This document shows, in pieces, positions 1-8,200 of a DNA stretch of 64,000 nt (position 1 is the stretch's first letter; the number at the start of each line of letters is the position of its first letter). This DNA is from Cryomorphaceae bacterium (lineage in GTDB: Bacteria; Bacteroidota; Bacteroidia; Flavobacteriales_D; Sanyastnellaceae), in assembly GCA_016124575.1 (NCBI GenBank), contig WGNM01000005.1:165688-229687 (forward strand), given 5' to 3'. The translations under genes and the position numbers were made by a program. The notes below the pieces were generated by a model. It did no database searches and was not told the DNA's origin. It was given only the letters and a program-made list of their open reading frames with translations.

Positions 1-2
1 AG

Positions 3-164
3 AGAGTTTTTAAGCTCCTGAAGGAGGAACAAGTCTGGTTGGACAAAGTTTACAATTTTGCGAAGCGTATCTTGTCTGTTAAGAGGCAAACCCTCCGGGA
101 AGTTCAAAAGGTTGTAGCTCAAAACATTGATATTTGTTTGGGCAGACAAGTCGACAAAAGGTAG
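3..164 (+). CDS. C-terminal end of an unidentified protein (truncated by window edge)
   Basis: Reading frame 3 is open from the first base of the window to a TAG at 162-164 and gives 53 residues, rich in Lys, Val and Leu (beginning RVFKLLKEEQVW, ending LGRQVDKR). The codons look ordinary for this genome and the other two forward frames are closed at once, so this is probably the tail of a gene that starts outside the window. It is basic and probably helical; no family can be named from so short a piece. The 188 bases between its stop and the next start show no clear terminator or promoter. Confidence 0.4.
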   Translation, partial: RVFKLLKEEQVWLDKVYNFAKRILSVKRQTLREVQKVVAQNIDICLGRQVDKR

Positions 165-352
165 ACATAAAAGTGACAAAAAAATGGACGCGAGAATCTT
201 CATGCATCAAAGGTAAGGAGGAGGGTGGTAAGGTGGACTTTTGGTGAACTAAAAAAAGATTGTGGAAAAAAAACCGGAAAGAACTTGAACATGCGATATA
301 AAATTTCAGAGATTGCCGAACCAAATGTGGAATAACAATTAATACTTTTAAA

Positions 353-631
353 ATGAAAAAAGCATTTTTCTTCGCTGCAGCTTCTGTAGCAATGATCATG
401 AGCTCTTGCAGCATCACTTTGCCTGTTGCGGCTACGTCAAACGCTATTGGAAACAAAGTTGGTAAATCTAGCGGTACTTGTTACCTAGGTATCCTATGTT
501 TCAACGTTGATGCGTCTATCCAAACTGCAGCTCGTAACGGTGGTATTTCAAAAATTTCTACAGTTGATTACACACAGAAGAACGTTTTGAACTTGATCAT
601 CACCCACGAAACTACTGTAACTGGAGAGTAA
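353..631 (+). CDS. TRL-like family lipoprotein
   Basis: A 92-residue protein with an N-terminal signal and lipobox-like end (AMIMSSC), followed by the compact pattern of the TRL-like family: GNKVGKSSG, then YLGILCFNVDASIQTAARNG and a GISKISTVD motif. In this family a Gly-rich strand is followed by a conserved G(D/N)xSxxxAxxxGxIxKIxxVD segment. The family is widespread, its function unknown, and members usually sit at the cell envelope. Codon use is strongly biased (GGT, AAC, CGT), which suggests high expression. The ATG follows an A-rich stretch without a Shine-Dalgarno site, usual for Bacteroidota, and a hairpin terminator follows the stop. It is monocistronic. The family call is by motif only. 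Confidence 0.75.
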   Translation: MKKAFFFAAASVAMIMSSCSITLPVAATSNAIGNKVGKSSGTCYLGILCFNVDASIQTAARNGGISKISTVDYTQKNVLNLIITHETTVTGE

Positions 632-652
632 TCTTCACTTAAAGTTAAAGAT

Positions 653-685
653 TAAAGGTGCTTCGAAAGAGGTGCCTTTTTTTTT
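653..685 (+). terminator. Rho-independent terminator after the TRL-like gene
   Basis: AAAGGTGC pairs with GGTGCCTTT (with two G-T wobbles) around a ~10-nt loop and is followed by a run of nine or more T. It starts about 22 bases after the stop codon at 631. Confidence 0.7.
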
Positions 686-698
686 GCCATTTAGCCCC

Positions 699-1152
699 CT
701 TATCCGCAATTGTATACAAGGGTTTTTTACACGATAGCGGATAAGGTTTTTTTAGGCCTTTTTATGCCGTGTTTCTCTCATTCCATGCCCCTTTCACCCC
801 TTATCCGCAATTGTATACAAGGGTTTTTTACACGATTGCGGATAAGGATTTTTTATGCCTTTTTCTGCGCTGTTTCTCTGATTCCATGCCCCTTTCACCC
901 CCTTATCCGCAATTGTATACAAGGGTTTTTTACAAGATTGCGGATAAGGGTTTTTTATGCCTTTTTCTGCGCTGTTTCTCTGATTCCATGCCCCTTTGAC
1001 CCCCTTATCCGCAATTGTATACAAGGATTTTTTACACGATTGCGGATAAGGGTTTTTTATGCCTTTTTCTGCGCTGTTTCTCTGATTTCATGCCCCTTTC
1101 ACCCCCTTATCCGCAATTGTATACAAGGATTTTTTACACGATTGCGGATAAG
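699..1152. repeat. Five-copy 101-102-bp tandem array of nested palindromes
   Basis: The motif CTTATCCGCAAT starts at 699, 800, 902, 1004 and 1106, so the period is 101, 102, 102 and 102 bp. Each copy continues into the perfect 10-bp palindrome TTGTATACAA, a T-rich loop, and then ATTGCGGATAAG, the inverse of the opening motif; each ~46-bp core can therefore fold as a long hairpin. Only the first copy has an imperfect right arm (ATAGCGGATAAG). The cores are separated by a near-identical ~55-bp spacer (TTTTTATGCC, TTTTTCTGCGCTGTTTCTC, TGCCCCTTTCACCCC). The array fills almost the whole space between the TRL-like gene and the lipoprotein gene at 1220. It lacks the short direct repeats with unique spacers of a CRISPR array. 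Confidence 0.9.
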
Positions 1153-1219
1153 TAAAATGTGCGTCAATTCTTGTCGATACAGGTCAGAAACATATCTTTG
1201 CCACCCCGATAAATATCCC

Positions 1220-1738
1220 ATGAAAACAACCTTCATATTCCCATTCCTTCTCTCTCTGGTACTTTTCTCTTGTAGCTCCCCATCAACAATCTATTTCGGT
1301 ATGTTCAGCAAATACGAAATGCGCGATGGCGAAATAAACCACCACCCAATCCCTCAAGAAAAAATCGATGAGTTCGGTGAATGCTGCTATATGGATCAAC
1401 AAAACATCTTCCTAAACAGGTCTTTTACGTTCTCAAGAGAAGGTTATCAAGTATTCATCGGCGCAGGTGAAACACTCCATTCATCAGAATTTGCTGATGT
1501 GCAAGAAGCCGATACGTTATACACTGTGAAGGAAATAAAATCGTTCTCGGGAAAACATGTCCAGTACGATGCTTACTTGGTTCACAGAAAGCCGTATTAC
1601 CTGAGCCGGGTGGTATTCGATGAACCGAAAAGTGGGTTGCTTCTTGTCCTCGATCATGTTTTCACAAAAGAATCAAATGCAAGAATCCATTTCGATAGCC
1701 TGGAAGTCAATCTGGAAAAATACATCAAGGTAAAATGA
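1220..1738 (+). CDS. hypothetical lipoprotein
   Basis: A 172-residue protein starting MKTTFIFPFLLSLVLFSCSS, a lipoprotein signal peptide with Cys at about residue 18. The mature part has no recognised domain; it is rich in aromatic residues and looks like a small beta-rich periplasmic or surface protein. The frame stays open upstream through the tandem array because the period is a multiple of three for most of it. The start at 1220 is chosen because the signal peptide begins there and upstream residues are just translated repeat. Its stop overlaps the start of the next gene (ATGA at 1735-1738), so the two are translationally coupled and probably work together. Confidence 0.75.
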   Translation: MKTTFIFPFLLSLVLFSCSSPSTIYFGMFSKYEMRDGEINHHPIPQEKIDEFGECCYMDQQNIFLNRSFTFSREGYQVFIGAGETLHSSEFADVQEADTLYTVKEIKSFSGKHVQYDAYLVHRKPYYLSRVVFDEPKSGLLLVLDHVFTKESNARIHFDSLEVNLEKYIKVK

Positions 1739-2247
1739 GATACGCTCTGATAATTCTCGTTTTCCTCGCTTCCTGCGGTGTCCATGCTCCCAATTCAGGT
1801 GGCGGCGGAACGTTCGGTCCTGTTAAGACGTTCGTGAAAGAAGATGGGACGTTCCTTTACTTTATGGGGCCCCTAAATTTTAAGTCGATCTCTAACAAGC
1901 ACGATCTAAATATCGATTATTCCTACAATCACAAGGGGTCTGATGTCGTTGTTTGCAATTTCACGCTGAAGTCGCCTTCGTTAGACGCGTTCAATTTTGA
2001 AAAGTTCACCCTTAAATCAGATGCAGGTGAAATTTCAACGCTGTCTGCTGAACTGTTTTTCAAGGAAGTAAAAGGCAAGTCGTTCAATTATCGCTACTCT
2101 GTAAACGTAAACGCTGCCGATTGGCTGGCTTTCATGAAGGCGGAGAATCAAACCATTCTCATCAATGAGATTGCCTTCAAACCTGGGAAGAAATACAAGA
2201 AGACGATGTCGGCAATTAACAATCAAGTGATTTTCGCCATCCAATAA
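1735..2247 (+). CDS. hypothetical lipoprotein, coupled to the preceding gene
   Basis: A 170-residue protein starting MRYALIILVFLASCGVH, with a clear lipobox (LASC, Cys at residue 14), so it should be lipid-anchored. After a Gly-rich linker the chain alternates beta-strand-like segments; no family is recognised. It overlaps the upstream lipoprotein gene by four bases (ATGA), the usual arrangement for a cotranslated pair in this window. It converges on xerD with only six bases between the two stops. Confidence 0.75.
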   Translation: MRYALIILVFLASCGVHAPNSGGGGTFGPVKTFVKEDGTFLYFMGPLNFKSISNKHDLNIDYSYNHKGSDVVVCNFTLKSPSLDAFNFEKFTLKSDAGEISTLSAELFFKEVKGKSFNYRYSVNVNAADWLAFMKAENQTILINEIAFKPGKKYKKTMSAINNQVIFAIQ

Positions 2248-2253
2248 TTCGCA

Positions 2254-3153
2254 TCACTTCCTATTTCTAGGGTGGTATTTCAATATCTCCTGTCGCAGGT
2301 ATTCTCTGTCTAAATGTGTATATATCTCGGTTGTCGTGATGCTCTCATGTCCTAACATCTCCTGAACTGCGCGCAAATCTGCCCCTGCTTCTACCAAATG
2401 CGAGGCGAATGAGTGGCGAAAGGTGTGCGGACTAACATTTTTCCTTATACCACTCTTTTCAGCGGTGTCTTTAACGATATTGAAAATTGAAACACGTGAT
2501 AAATACCTTCCACGTCGATTCAAGAAAACAATGTCGCTGCTGCTGCTGTCTGGTACTATGTGCGACCGAATCTCGTCGATGTAATGGCGAACTAATTTCA
2601 ATGCTGAGGCGCCAATGGGGACAAGTCGCTCTTTATTGCCTTTTCCTATAACGCGTATGAAGCCGTCGTTGAAATATATGCCGGAAATCCGCAATTCACA
2701 AAGCTCGGTAACGCGCAGTCCACAACTGTATAAGGTCTCCAAAATGGCGCGGTTGCGAACGCCCTCGTCTGTGCTCTGATCGTTGGTGTTGAACATCTTT
2801 TCGATGTCGAGGTAAGATAAGGTGTCGGGTAACTTTGTCCCAAGTCGGGGTGATTCTATAAGCTCTACAGGACTAACTTCTATGCTGTTTTCAAGAAGTA
2901 AGAAATCAAAAAAGCCTCGAATCCCGCTGAGTATTCTTGCCTGCGATCGGGCACTCATGCCCAAATCATGAAGAAAGGCTAAGAAGTTCTCTATGTCGTC
3001 TTGCTTGATTTGAGTCGGACTTTTCCCAAACCCTATGCTGTACTGTTCTAACTTGCAGACATCGCGTAAATAGGCCTCAACGCTATTGTCGGCTAATGAT
3101 TTCTCAAGCTGCAAAAATTGTGTATATGAAACTATGGCCGATTTCCAATTCAT
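2254..3153 (-). CDS. xerD: site-specific tyrosine recombinase XerD
   Basis: A 299-residue XerC/D-type recombinase, the family's usual length, which resolves chromosome dimers at dif together with its partner. The N-terminal SAM-like core-binding domain covers roughly residues 1-90 and the catalytic domain 105-299. All catalytic residues are visible: Arg147 (GLRVTEL), Lys171 (GKGNKERLVP), His243 and Arg246 (HTFRHSFASH), His269 (LGHESI) and the nucleophile Tyr278 (EIYTH). The start at 3153 (MNWKSAIVSY) is preferred to an upstream in-frame ATG at 3189, because the latter lies inside the terminator hairpin of the upstream gene. XerD rather than XerC is inferred from the GHESITTTEIYTHLD ending; no dif site is seen nearby. 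Confidence 0.93.
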   Translation of the reverse strand: MNWKSAIVSYTQFLQLEKSLADNSVEAYLRDVCKLEQYSIGFGKSPTQIKQDDIENFLAFLHDLGMSARSQARILSGIRGFFDFLLLENSIEVSPVELIESPRLGTKLPDTLSYLDIEKMFNTNDQSTDEGVRNRAILETLYSCGLRVTELCELRISGIYFNDGFIRVIGKGNKERLVPIGASALKLVRHYIDEIRSHIVPDSSSSDIVFLNRRGRYLSRVSIFNIVKDTAEKSGIRKNVSPHTFRHSFASHLVEAGADLRAVQEMLGHESITTTEIYTHLDREYLRQEILKYHPRNRK

Positions 3154-3165
3154 GCTTCGTGGAAT

Positions 3166-3200
3166 TAAAAACCCTCCGTGACGTTTCACCGAGGGTTTTA
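3166..3200 (-). terminator. Rho-independent terminator after the surface-protein gene
   Basis: AAAACCCTC (3168-3176) pairs with GAGGGTTTT (3191-3199), with an inner GTGA/TCAC stem; on the minus strand it is followed by TTTTTAATT. It ends the transcript of the gene at 3284-4648 and separates it from xerD. Confidence 0.75.
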
Positions 3201-3283
3201 GACTAATTTACCTAAACAAATTCTACATTGTATTAACCAAAATTACTACGAGAACATGTACTCTTTAGAGCCGAAACTCAATA

Positions 3284-4648
3284 TCATTTAATCCATTCTT
3301 GCTTGGTAAGCATCAACGCTTCCTGAACGGTGATGCGCTCTCCGTCGTTATAAGCTGTGACAAATGGACCGTTAAAATTGTATACTTTCTTGATGCGCTC
3401 ACGATCATTACGAGCCTCACTATACGCTTCCCACTTACCGGTAGCGTACTTTACCCAACCTTCGTGATTCTCTATGCTGAAATTCTCTGAAAAGTTGTGG
3501 CGCGATTTAAAATACTCTTTTCCTACAACCCGATGGGCAGCAACTATCTGAACCTTGTATGTAACACCTACTTCAGGCTCTGGAACACTGATGCTGGTTG
3601 GATTTGAAGGTTTCACAGAGGCGGTAGTAGATGTGTTTGTTGTTTTATCAGCACCTTTTGTGTTCGTGGTATTCGAAGGCACTGTTTTAGGCTCTGTCTT
3701 CGGATCCTGTTTTACCTCTTTCGGTGTTTCTTTAACTTCTGCAACTGTTGCTGCTCCATTGTCTTTCGGTACTACTGGTGCAACAGGTTCTGTTACAGCA
3801 GCCAATGGCTCTTCAATGAGGGTGGTGCCTGTGTTAACGACGTCCATTTCTTTCGGACTGTTGTCTTCAACATACGAGAAGGTTCCTTCAATTTTCGGAG
3901 CAGCGGTGCCTGTTAAGGTATAAGAGACTTTGAAATTGGTCAGTTTTGGAACTTCAAACCAGATGTACTTTATTCCGTCTTTTTCTATTGTTACGACTGC
4001 TCCGTCTGAATCATCTTCGTTAATGGTTAAACCACTTGGTATGTTTTCTTTAATCTTCGCAAATCCTTTCAAATCTGAATTCACGACGTTCAAGGTTACC
4101 AGGTATTTGTCGGCTTCAATTTCTGTTATAGTGCGCAAACATGCTAAATCTGTTCCTTCATACGCAGGAGCTGCAGTCTCAACTGAGGGTTCGGTAGGTT
4201 GCGATACTACATCTGTATTGGTTCCACCAACTACGATGATTTTGCTCTGCAATTCATAGTCGATGCGCTGGTTCTCTTTGATGTAAGAAAATACTCCTGA
4301 AACTACTTTGCTTCCTGATGCTGTGGGAGCAGCTTTCAAATGGTAGTTAACGGTGAATTCTTGTTCCGCTGGTAACGACATCCAAATGAACTTGATCTTT
4401 TGATTACTGAAGGTAAACGATGCGCCGTTGGTTTCTCCTGCTGTGGCTGTCATTCCTTCCGGAACGTCTATTTGCAACTTGGCAAACCCTTCTACTTCGC
4501 CTTTGTTAATGGTTACATCAATCCTACGCTCTTCTCCTGGGGCCATAGTCGATGGGGTGTTGTCTTCTATTATCACTCCATCATCCATAAATGTGCCCAC
4601 AAGCAGGGCTCCAATCATGTTCGCTATTATAAGGGCATATTTGATCAT
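3284..4648 (-). CDS. exported two-domain protein with SPOR-like C-terminus
   Basis: A 454-residue protein with an N-terminal signal or membrane segment (MIKYALIIANMIGALLVG). Two homologous ~115-residue beta-sandwich-like domains follow, near residues 25-140 and 165-275: both carry the pattern GFAKLQ/GFAKIKENIPxGLT, then an SDGAxxTxxxxxIKFIWxxxP strand and a FSY(I/V)xEN segment. They are internal duplicates. A Pro/Thr/Lys-rich linker (about 290-350) leads to a C-terminal domain (VTYKVQIVAAHR, later GWVKYATGKWEAYSEA and FVTAYNDGERI) that resembles SPOR peptidoglycan-binding domains. An envelope or cell-wall role is inferred. I do not recognise the duplicated domain. It is monocistronic, with its own terminator. 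Confidence 0.65.
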   Translation of the reverse strand: MIKYALIIANMIGALLVGTFMDDGVIIEDNTPSTMAPGEERRIDVTINKGEVEGFAKLQIDVPEGMTATAGETNGASFTFSNQKIKFIWMSLPAEQEFTVNYHLKAAPTASGSKVVSGVFSYIKENQRIDYELQSKIIVVGGTNTDVVSQPTEPSVETAAPAYEGTDLACLRTITEIEADKYLVTLNVVNSDLKGFAKIKENIPSGLTINEDDSDGAVVTIEKDGIKYIWFEVPKLTNFKVSYTLTGTAAPKIEGTFSYVEDNSPKEMDVVNTGTTLIEEPLAAVTEPVAPVVPKDNGAATVAEVKETPKEVKQDPKTEPKTVPSNTTNTKGADKTTNTSTTASVKPSNPTSISVPEPEVGVTYKVQIVAAHRVVGKEYFKSRHNFSENFSIENHEGWVKYATGKWEAYSEARNDRERIKKVYNFNGPFVTAYNDGERITVQEALMLTKQEWIK

Positions 4649-4758
4649 GTGTCGCGTTTTGGATCAACCATCGTTTTTGGTCTTTACAAAACTATAAGGG
4701 TGAATCGCTGTTTTTCGACGCGTCTCCTATACTTGCGAACACGTTTTTGTGGATAAGG

Positions 4759-5925
4759 CTAAAGCAGTCTGCGGTACAATGCCGACATATCACGCGCGAG
4801 TCGTTCTTTGCTAAATGCTTGTAGCACTGCTTTTTGACCTGCTTCTCCCATGTCTTTGCGCTGCGCTTTGTCTGAAATAAGCTGCTCCAAAGCTGAAATA
4901 AGGGCTGTTAAATCTTTGGGCGGCACAATCAAGCCGGTTTTTCCGTGGATAACGATGTCGCTAACACCCCCAACATCGGTGCTGATCACTGGTAATTTGG
5001 CGGCCTGAGCTTCAATCAAACTCACTGGGGTTCCTTCGTTATCACTCGATAAGGCGACTATGTCAAAGCCGGGTAAGATGCTCTCTATCTGCTTTTGCCA
5101 GCCTATGAAGTGTATGTCTGCAATTTGGTTGTCTGCGCTGCTATGCGCAAGTTGTAGCTGGTCGCAAAGCGCTGTTAATGTGGCCTTTTCTGGGCCGTCT
5201 CCAACTATAAATAGGCGTATTTTATTTTCTTTTATCGCGCCAACGGCACGGATGAGGAGGCTGTGGTTCTTAATGGGTACAAGTCTACCAACTATGGCTA
5301 TCGCTATTTCTTGGTCCTCAAGCTGAAAGCTGCTCCTAAATGTTTTCCTGCGTTCGTCATTGTCAACATCAAAGCGCTGCAATTCAAAACCCAAGGGTAT
5401 CACATGGGTCTTTTTTGAATCTGCAATGCGATATATGTCGCATATTTCTCTTTGTTGCTGTGGCGAAATGGTGACGATGGCTGTGGTAAACGTTGCGAGT
5501 TTTCGTTCTATGAGTTTATAAATGGTGGTCTTGATCAAACCAAAGTAGGAGTGAAAGACGTGTCCGTGATAGGTATGCACCACCACGGGAACGCGTTCGA
5601 GTCGAGCAGCAATTCTGCCCAATGCGCCGGCTTTCGATGCGTGGGTGTGGACAATGTCGGGCTTGAATTCTCTTATGATCTGGCGTATGCGTTGCAGGGC
5701 GCGTAAATCCTGCAGTGGACTAACGCTTCTGCCCATCTCTTCGATTACAATTGGTTCTAAACCTAATTTGTGAGCAATGTACAGGGCATCGGCTTCGCCG
5801 TCTTCATGCGGACCGCCTATAAGTAGGGTCTCAAATTCGGTCGATAGTTCGGATGTAAGATAACTGGCATTGTAAACAGGCCCACCGAGGTTGAATCTGT
5901 TCAATATGCGCAGTACTTTGATCAT
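4759..5925 (-). CDS. GT4-family glycosyltransferase
   Basis: A 388-residue GT-B fold glycosyltransferase of family 4, acting on an unknown sugar nucleotide and acceptor, probably for surface polysaccharide or glycolipid. The N-terminal acceptor domain shows the typical GGPVYNASYL loop (residues 14-23) and DIVHTHASKAGALGR. The C-terminal donor domain has the GRLVPIKNH and IVGDGP signatures and the EX7E motif region EGTPVSLIEAQA, followed by VISTDVGG and KTGLIVPP. Cytoplasmic or peripheral at the inner membrane. It stands alone between two monocistronic genes rather than in a polysaccharide cluster, so the pathway cannot be told. Confidence 0.88.
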   Translation of the reverse strand: MIKVLRILNRFNLGGPVYNASYLTSELSTEFETLLIGGPHEDGEADALYIAHKLGLEPIVIEEMGRSVSPLQDLRALQRIRQIIREFKPDIVHTHASKAGALGRIAARLERVPVVVHTYHGHVFHSYFGLIKTTIYKLIERKLATFTTAIVTISPQQQREICDIYRIADSKKTHVIPLGFELQRFDVDNDERRKTFRSSFQLEDQEIAIAIVGRLVPIKNHSLLIRAVGAIKENKIRLFIVGDGPEKATLTALCDQLQLAHSSADNQIADIHFIGWQKQIESILPGFDIVALSSDNEGTPVSLIEAQAAKLPVISTDVGGVSDIVIHGKTGLIVPPKDLTALISALEQLISDKAQRKDMGEAGQKAVLQAFSKERLARDMSALYRRLL

Positions 5926-5984
5926 GTCGACGAATGTAGTTATTTTGTCTTGGCTGTCAAATTGAGAATATGAATGGTCTTTTT

Positions 5985-6014
5985 TTTGGGATCATAGATT
6001 ATTTGCTATATTTG
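5985..6014 (+). promoter_or_regulatory. Bacteroidota-type promoter of rpmE2
   Basis: TTTG at 5985-5988, an 18-nt spacer and TATATTTG at 6007-6014 match the Bacteroidota consensus TTTG-N19-TAnnTTTG. The predicted start of transcription is ~15 nt before the L31 ATG. Confidence 0.75.
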
Positions 6015-6035
6015 CAGCCCCGAAATAAGAAGCAA

Positions 6036-6290
6036 ATGAAAAAAGACATTCATCCAGATAGCTACCGTCTAGTAGTATTTAAAGACGTTTCAAACGATTT
6101 TATGTTCCTTGGTAAGTCTACCGCAGACACCAGAGAAACTGTTGTTTTCGACGATGGAAATGAATATCCAGTTGTGAAGTTGGAAATCAGCAGCGAGTCT
6201 CACCCGTTCTTTACTGGTAAAGTTCAGTTCGTTGATACTGCTGGTCGTATCGACAAGTTCAACAACAAGTACAACAAGTGGAAGAAATAA
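6036..6290 (+). CDS. rpmE2: 50S ribosomal protein L31 type B
   Basis: An 84-residue L31 of the type B (Zn-free) class: it starts [17 protein letters not shown] and ends [11 protein letters not shown], with the SSHPFFTG-like segment ([12 protein letters not shown]) and without the CxxC zinc-ribbon cysteines of type A. It sits at the subunit interface of the large ribosomal subunit. The start at 6036 gives the conserved KKDIHP beginning; upstream codons in frame cross the promoter. There is no Shine-Dalgarno sequence, and the gene has its own promoter and terminator. Codon use is strongly biased, as expected. Confidence 0.95.
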   Translation: MKKDIHPDSYRLVVFKDVSNDFMFLGKSTADTRETVVFDDGNEYPVVKLEISSESHPFFTGKVQFVDTAGRIDKFNNKYNKWKK

Positions 6291-6308
6291 GGTTCTAAAC
6301 CTTTTCGA

Positions 6309-6341
6309 AATAAAAAAACCCGGTCATGCCGGGTTTTTTGT
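6309..6341. terminator. Bidirectional terminator between rpmE2 and ribB
   Basis: AAAACCCGG-TCAT-GCCGGGTTTT forms a short GC stem with T-runs on both strands, so it can end both the rpmE2 transcript (plus) and the ribB transcript (minus). Confidence 0.8.
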
Positions 6342-6356
6342 TTTACAAACTTTTGA

Positions 6357-7481
6357 TCACTCTCCGAGTGGAATAACGTCTTCTATTTTCAATCCATAAA
6401 CGGTTTCTCCATGCACGCGGTTTGGGGTATTCGACAACAATTGCATACGGTGCACTCCCAAATCTCTCAGTATCTGAGCGCCAATTCCGTAGTCTTTGTT
6501 GTCCATGCGCATGCTGTTAGCATACTCTGCCGAATTTTTCATTTTGTTGTAAGCTTCCAACTCGTCAAGCAATCCACTTCCAGAGCGTAGCTTGTTGATG
6601 TAAACCACTACGCCTTTTCCATTCTTCTCTATGTGTTGCATGGCTTGTCGCAACTGCTTTCCTTTGCCGAAATTCAATGCGTTGAAGATGTCGCCAACCA
6701 TGCTGCTTGAGTGAACGCGAACAGGTATTATTTCATCATCTTCCCATGTGCCTTTTACGAGGGCAATGTGCTCTGTGTCGTTGGTAACTTGCCGATATGC
6801 TATCAAGGTGAAATCGCCAAACTCAGTTTGCAAATCACATGAGATTTTACGCTCAATCAATGAGTCGTGTGCAAGGCGATAAGCAATCAAATCGGCGATG
6901 GAGACGATTTTTAAGTCGAATTTTTGAGCGATGTCCAACAACTGTGGCAGGCGCGCCATGGTGCCGTCTTCATTCATGATCTCAACAATTACTCCCGCTG
7001 GCTCAAAACCTGCCAAACGAGCGAAGTCTATGGCCGCTTCAGTATGTCCGGCACGTCGTAAAACGCCTCCTTTTTTCGCCCGCAGTGGAAATATGTGGCC
7101 GGGCTTGCCGAGCTCTTCCGGACGAATCGTTGGATCTATAAGGGCAAGCACTGTTTTCGATCTGTCAGCAGCTGATATGCCGGTAGAACATCCATGTCCT
7201 ACAAGGTCTATACTTACGGTAAATGGGGTCTCAAAGGCTGCGCTATTGCTCGTTACCATCAACTCCAATCCCAATTCATCACAGCGCGATTCTATGAGCG
7301 GGGCACAGATCAATCCGCGACCATGTGTGGCCATGAAATTGATGATGTCTGGCGTTACATTACGCGCTGCTGTTAAAAAATCGCCTTCGTTTTCGCGGTC
7401 CTCATCGTCTACTACAATGATTACTTCGCCGCGCTGAATCGCCGCAATGGCTGACTCTATTGTGTCCAATTGACCTTTCAT
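6357..7481 (-). CDS. ribB: 3,4-dihydroxy-2-butanone-4-phosphate synthase with degenerate GTP cyclohydrolase II domain
   Basis: A 374-residue protein with RibBA architecture. The N-terminal DHBP synthase domain (1-205) is intact, with DDEDRENEGD at 25-34 and the GKPGHIFPL ... RRAGHTEAA loop at 126-150; it makes the four-carbon unit of riboflavin from ribulose 5-phosphate. The C-terminal GTP cyclohydrolase II-like domain (about 214-374) keeps the fold (GDFTLIAYR, EHIALVKG, YGIGAQILRDLGV) but lacks the zinc ligands: the site reads HSSSMVGDIFNALNFGKG where active enzymes have a Cys followed by a CDC pair. The QEGRGIG loop is also gone (NKLRSGSGLL). It is therefore predicted to supply only RibB activity, with an intact ribA at 52579-53163 supplying the other. 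This resembles the RibBX-type variants known from other bacteria. Confidence 0.9.
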   Translation of the reverse strand: MKGQLDTIESAIAAIQRGEVIIVVDDEDRENEGDFLTAARNVTPDIINFMATHGRGLICAPLIESRCDELGLELMVTSNSAAFETPFTVSIDLVGHGCSTGISAADRSKTVLALIDPTIRPEELGKPGHIFPLRAKKGGVLRRAGHTEAAIDFARLAGFEPAGVIVEIMNEDGTMARLPQLLDIAQKFDLKIVSIADLIAYRLAHDSLIERKISCDLQTEFGDFTLIAYRQVTNDTEHIALVKGTWEDDEIIPVRVHSSSMVGDIFNALNFGKGKQLRQAMQHIEKNGKGVVVYINKLRSGSGLLDELEAYNKMKNSAEYANSMRMDNKDYGIGAQILRDLGVHRMQLLSNTPNRVHGETVYGLKIEDVIPLGE

Positions 7482-7596
7482 GCCGCAAAGGTACTCAACA
7501 GGCTTTGTTATTCCTCGATTTTCATGTCTGAGTTTAGATTCCTTAAGAAAAGTTGTGTGTGTCGCTGCATGGTAGGTCAGACGGGTGATTTTACAT

Positions 7597-7604
7597 TATC
7601 TTTG
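7597..7604 (+). promoter_or_regulatory. -7 promoter element of the def operon
   Basis: TATCTTTG matches TAnnTTTG and lies 21 bases before the def start codon. No good TTTG is seen at the expected -33 distance, so only half of the promoter is supported. Confidence 0.5.
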
Positions 7605-7624
7605 TGGCTTTATAATTTGTTACT

Positions 7625-8200
7625 ATGATCTTACCTATCGTAGCTTACGGTGATCCTGTTCTGAGAAAGAAGGGCGATGAGATTGATGAAGACTATCCCA
7701 ATCTCGATAAGCTAATTGAAAATATGTTCGAAACGATGTATGATGCACATGGTGTTGGTCTCGCTGCTCCGCAGGTTGGTCTGCCAATTCGTCTGTTTAT
7801 CGTTGATGCTGCCCCATTTGCTGAGGGTGAAGACGCTGATGAAGAATGTGCAGATTTCAAACGTGTTTTTATCAATCCTGTAATCTTCGAAGAATCAGGG
7901 GAGGAGTGGGAATTCGAAGAAGGTTGCCTGTCGATACCGAATATTCGCGAAGAGGTGTCCCGTAAGTCGGTTGTGAAAATCGAATACTACGATGAAAATT
8001 GGGATCTCTACGAAGAAGAATTGGATGGTATTTTGGCGCGCATCGTTCAACACGAATACGACCACATTGAAGGTAAACTGTTCACAGATCGTATCTCGCC
8101 GTTGCGACGTACATTGCTGCAAGGTCGATTGTTAGACATTACCAAAGGAAATGTAGATGTTGCCTATAAAATGAAATTCCCGAAGTCGAAAAAAAGATGA
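7625..8200 (+). CDS. def: peptide deformylase
   Basis: A 191-residue iron/zinc hydrolase that removes the formyl group from the initiator methionine of new proteins. All three family motifs are present: GVGLAAPQ (residues 43-50), EGCLS (99-103, metal ligand Cys101) and HEYDH (143-147, both metal His and the catalytic Glu). Length is normal. It is the first gene of a three-gene operon: its stop overlaps the next start (ATGA at 8197-8200), and that gene overlaps the third in the same way. Confidence 0.96.
   Translation: MILPIVAYGDPVLRKKGDEIDEDYPNLDKLIENMFETMYDAHGVGLAAPQVGLPIRLFIVDAAPFAEGEDADEECADFKRVFINPVIFEESGEEWEFEEGCLSIPNIREEVSRKSVVKIEYYDENWDLYEEELDGILARIVQHEYDHIEGKLFTDRISPLRRTLLQGRLLDITKGNVDVAYKMKFPKSKKR

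Noticed and set aside
79..456. Minus-strand 125-codon frame
   Set aside because: It overlaps the start of the TRL-like gene and the likely upstream coding end; composition is not protein-like.
699..1152. CRISPR array
   Set aside because: Period of 102 bp with spacers as conserved as the repeats, only five units, no cas genes in the window.
710..1219. Open frame through the 102-bp array leading into the lipoprotein gene
   Set aside because: It is open only because the unit length is a multiple of three for three of four steps; the signal peptide and lipobox begin at 1220.
3154..3189. Longer XerD start (ATG at 3189)
   Set aside because: It lies within the terminator hairpin of the upstream gene, and the added residues are not family-like.
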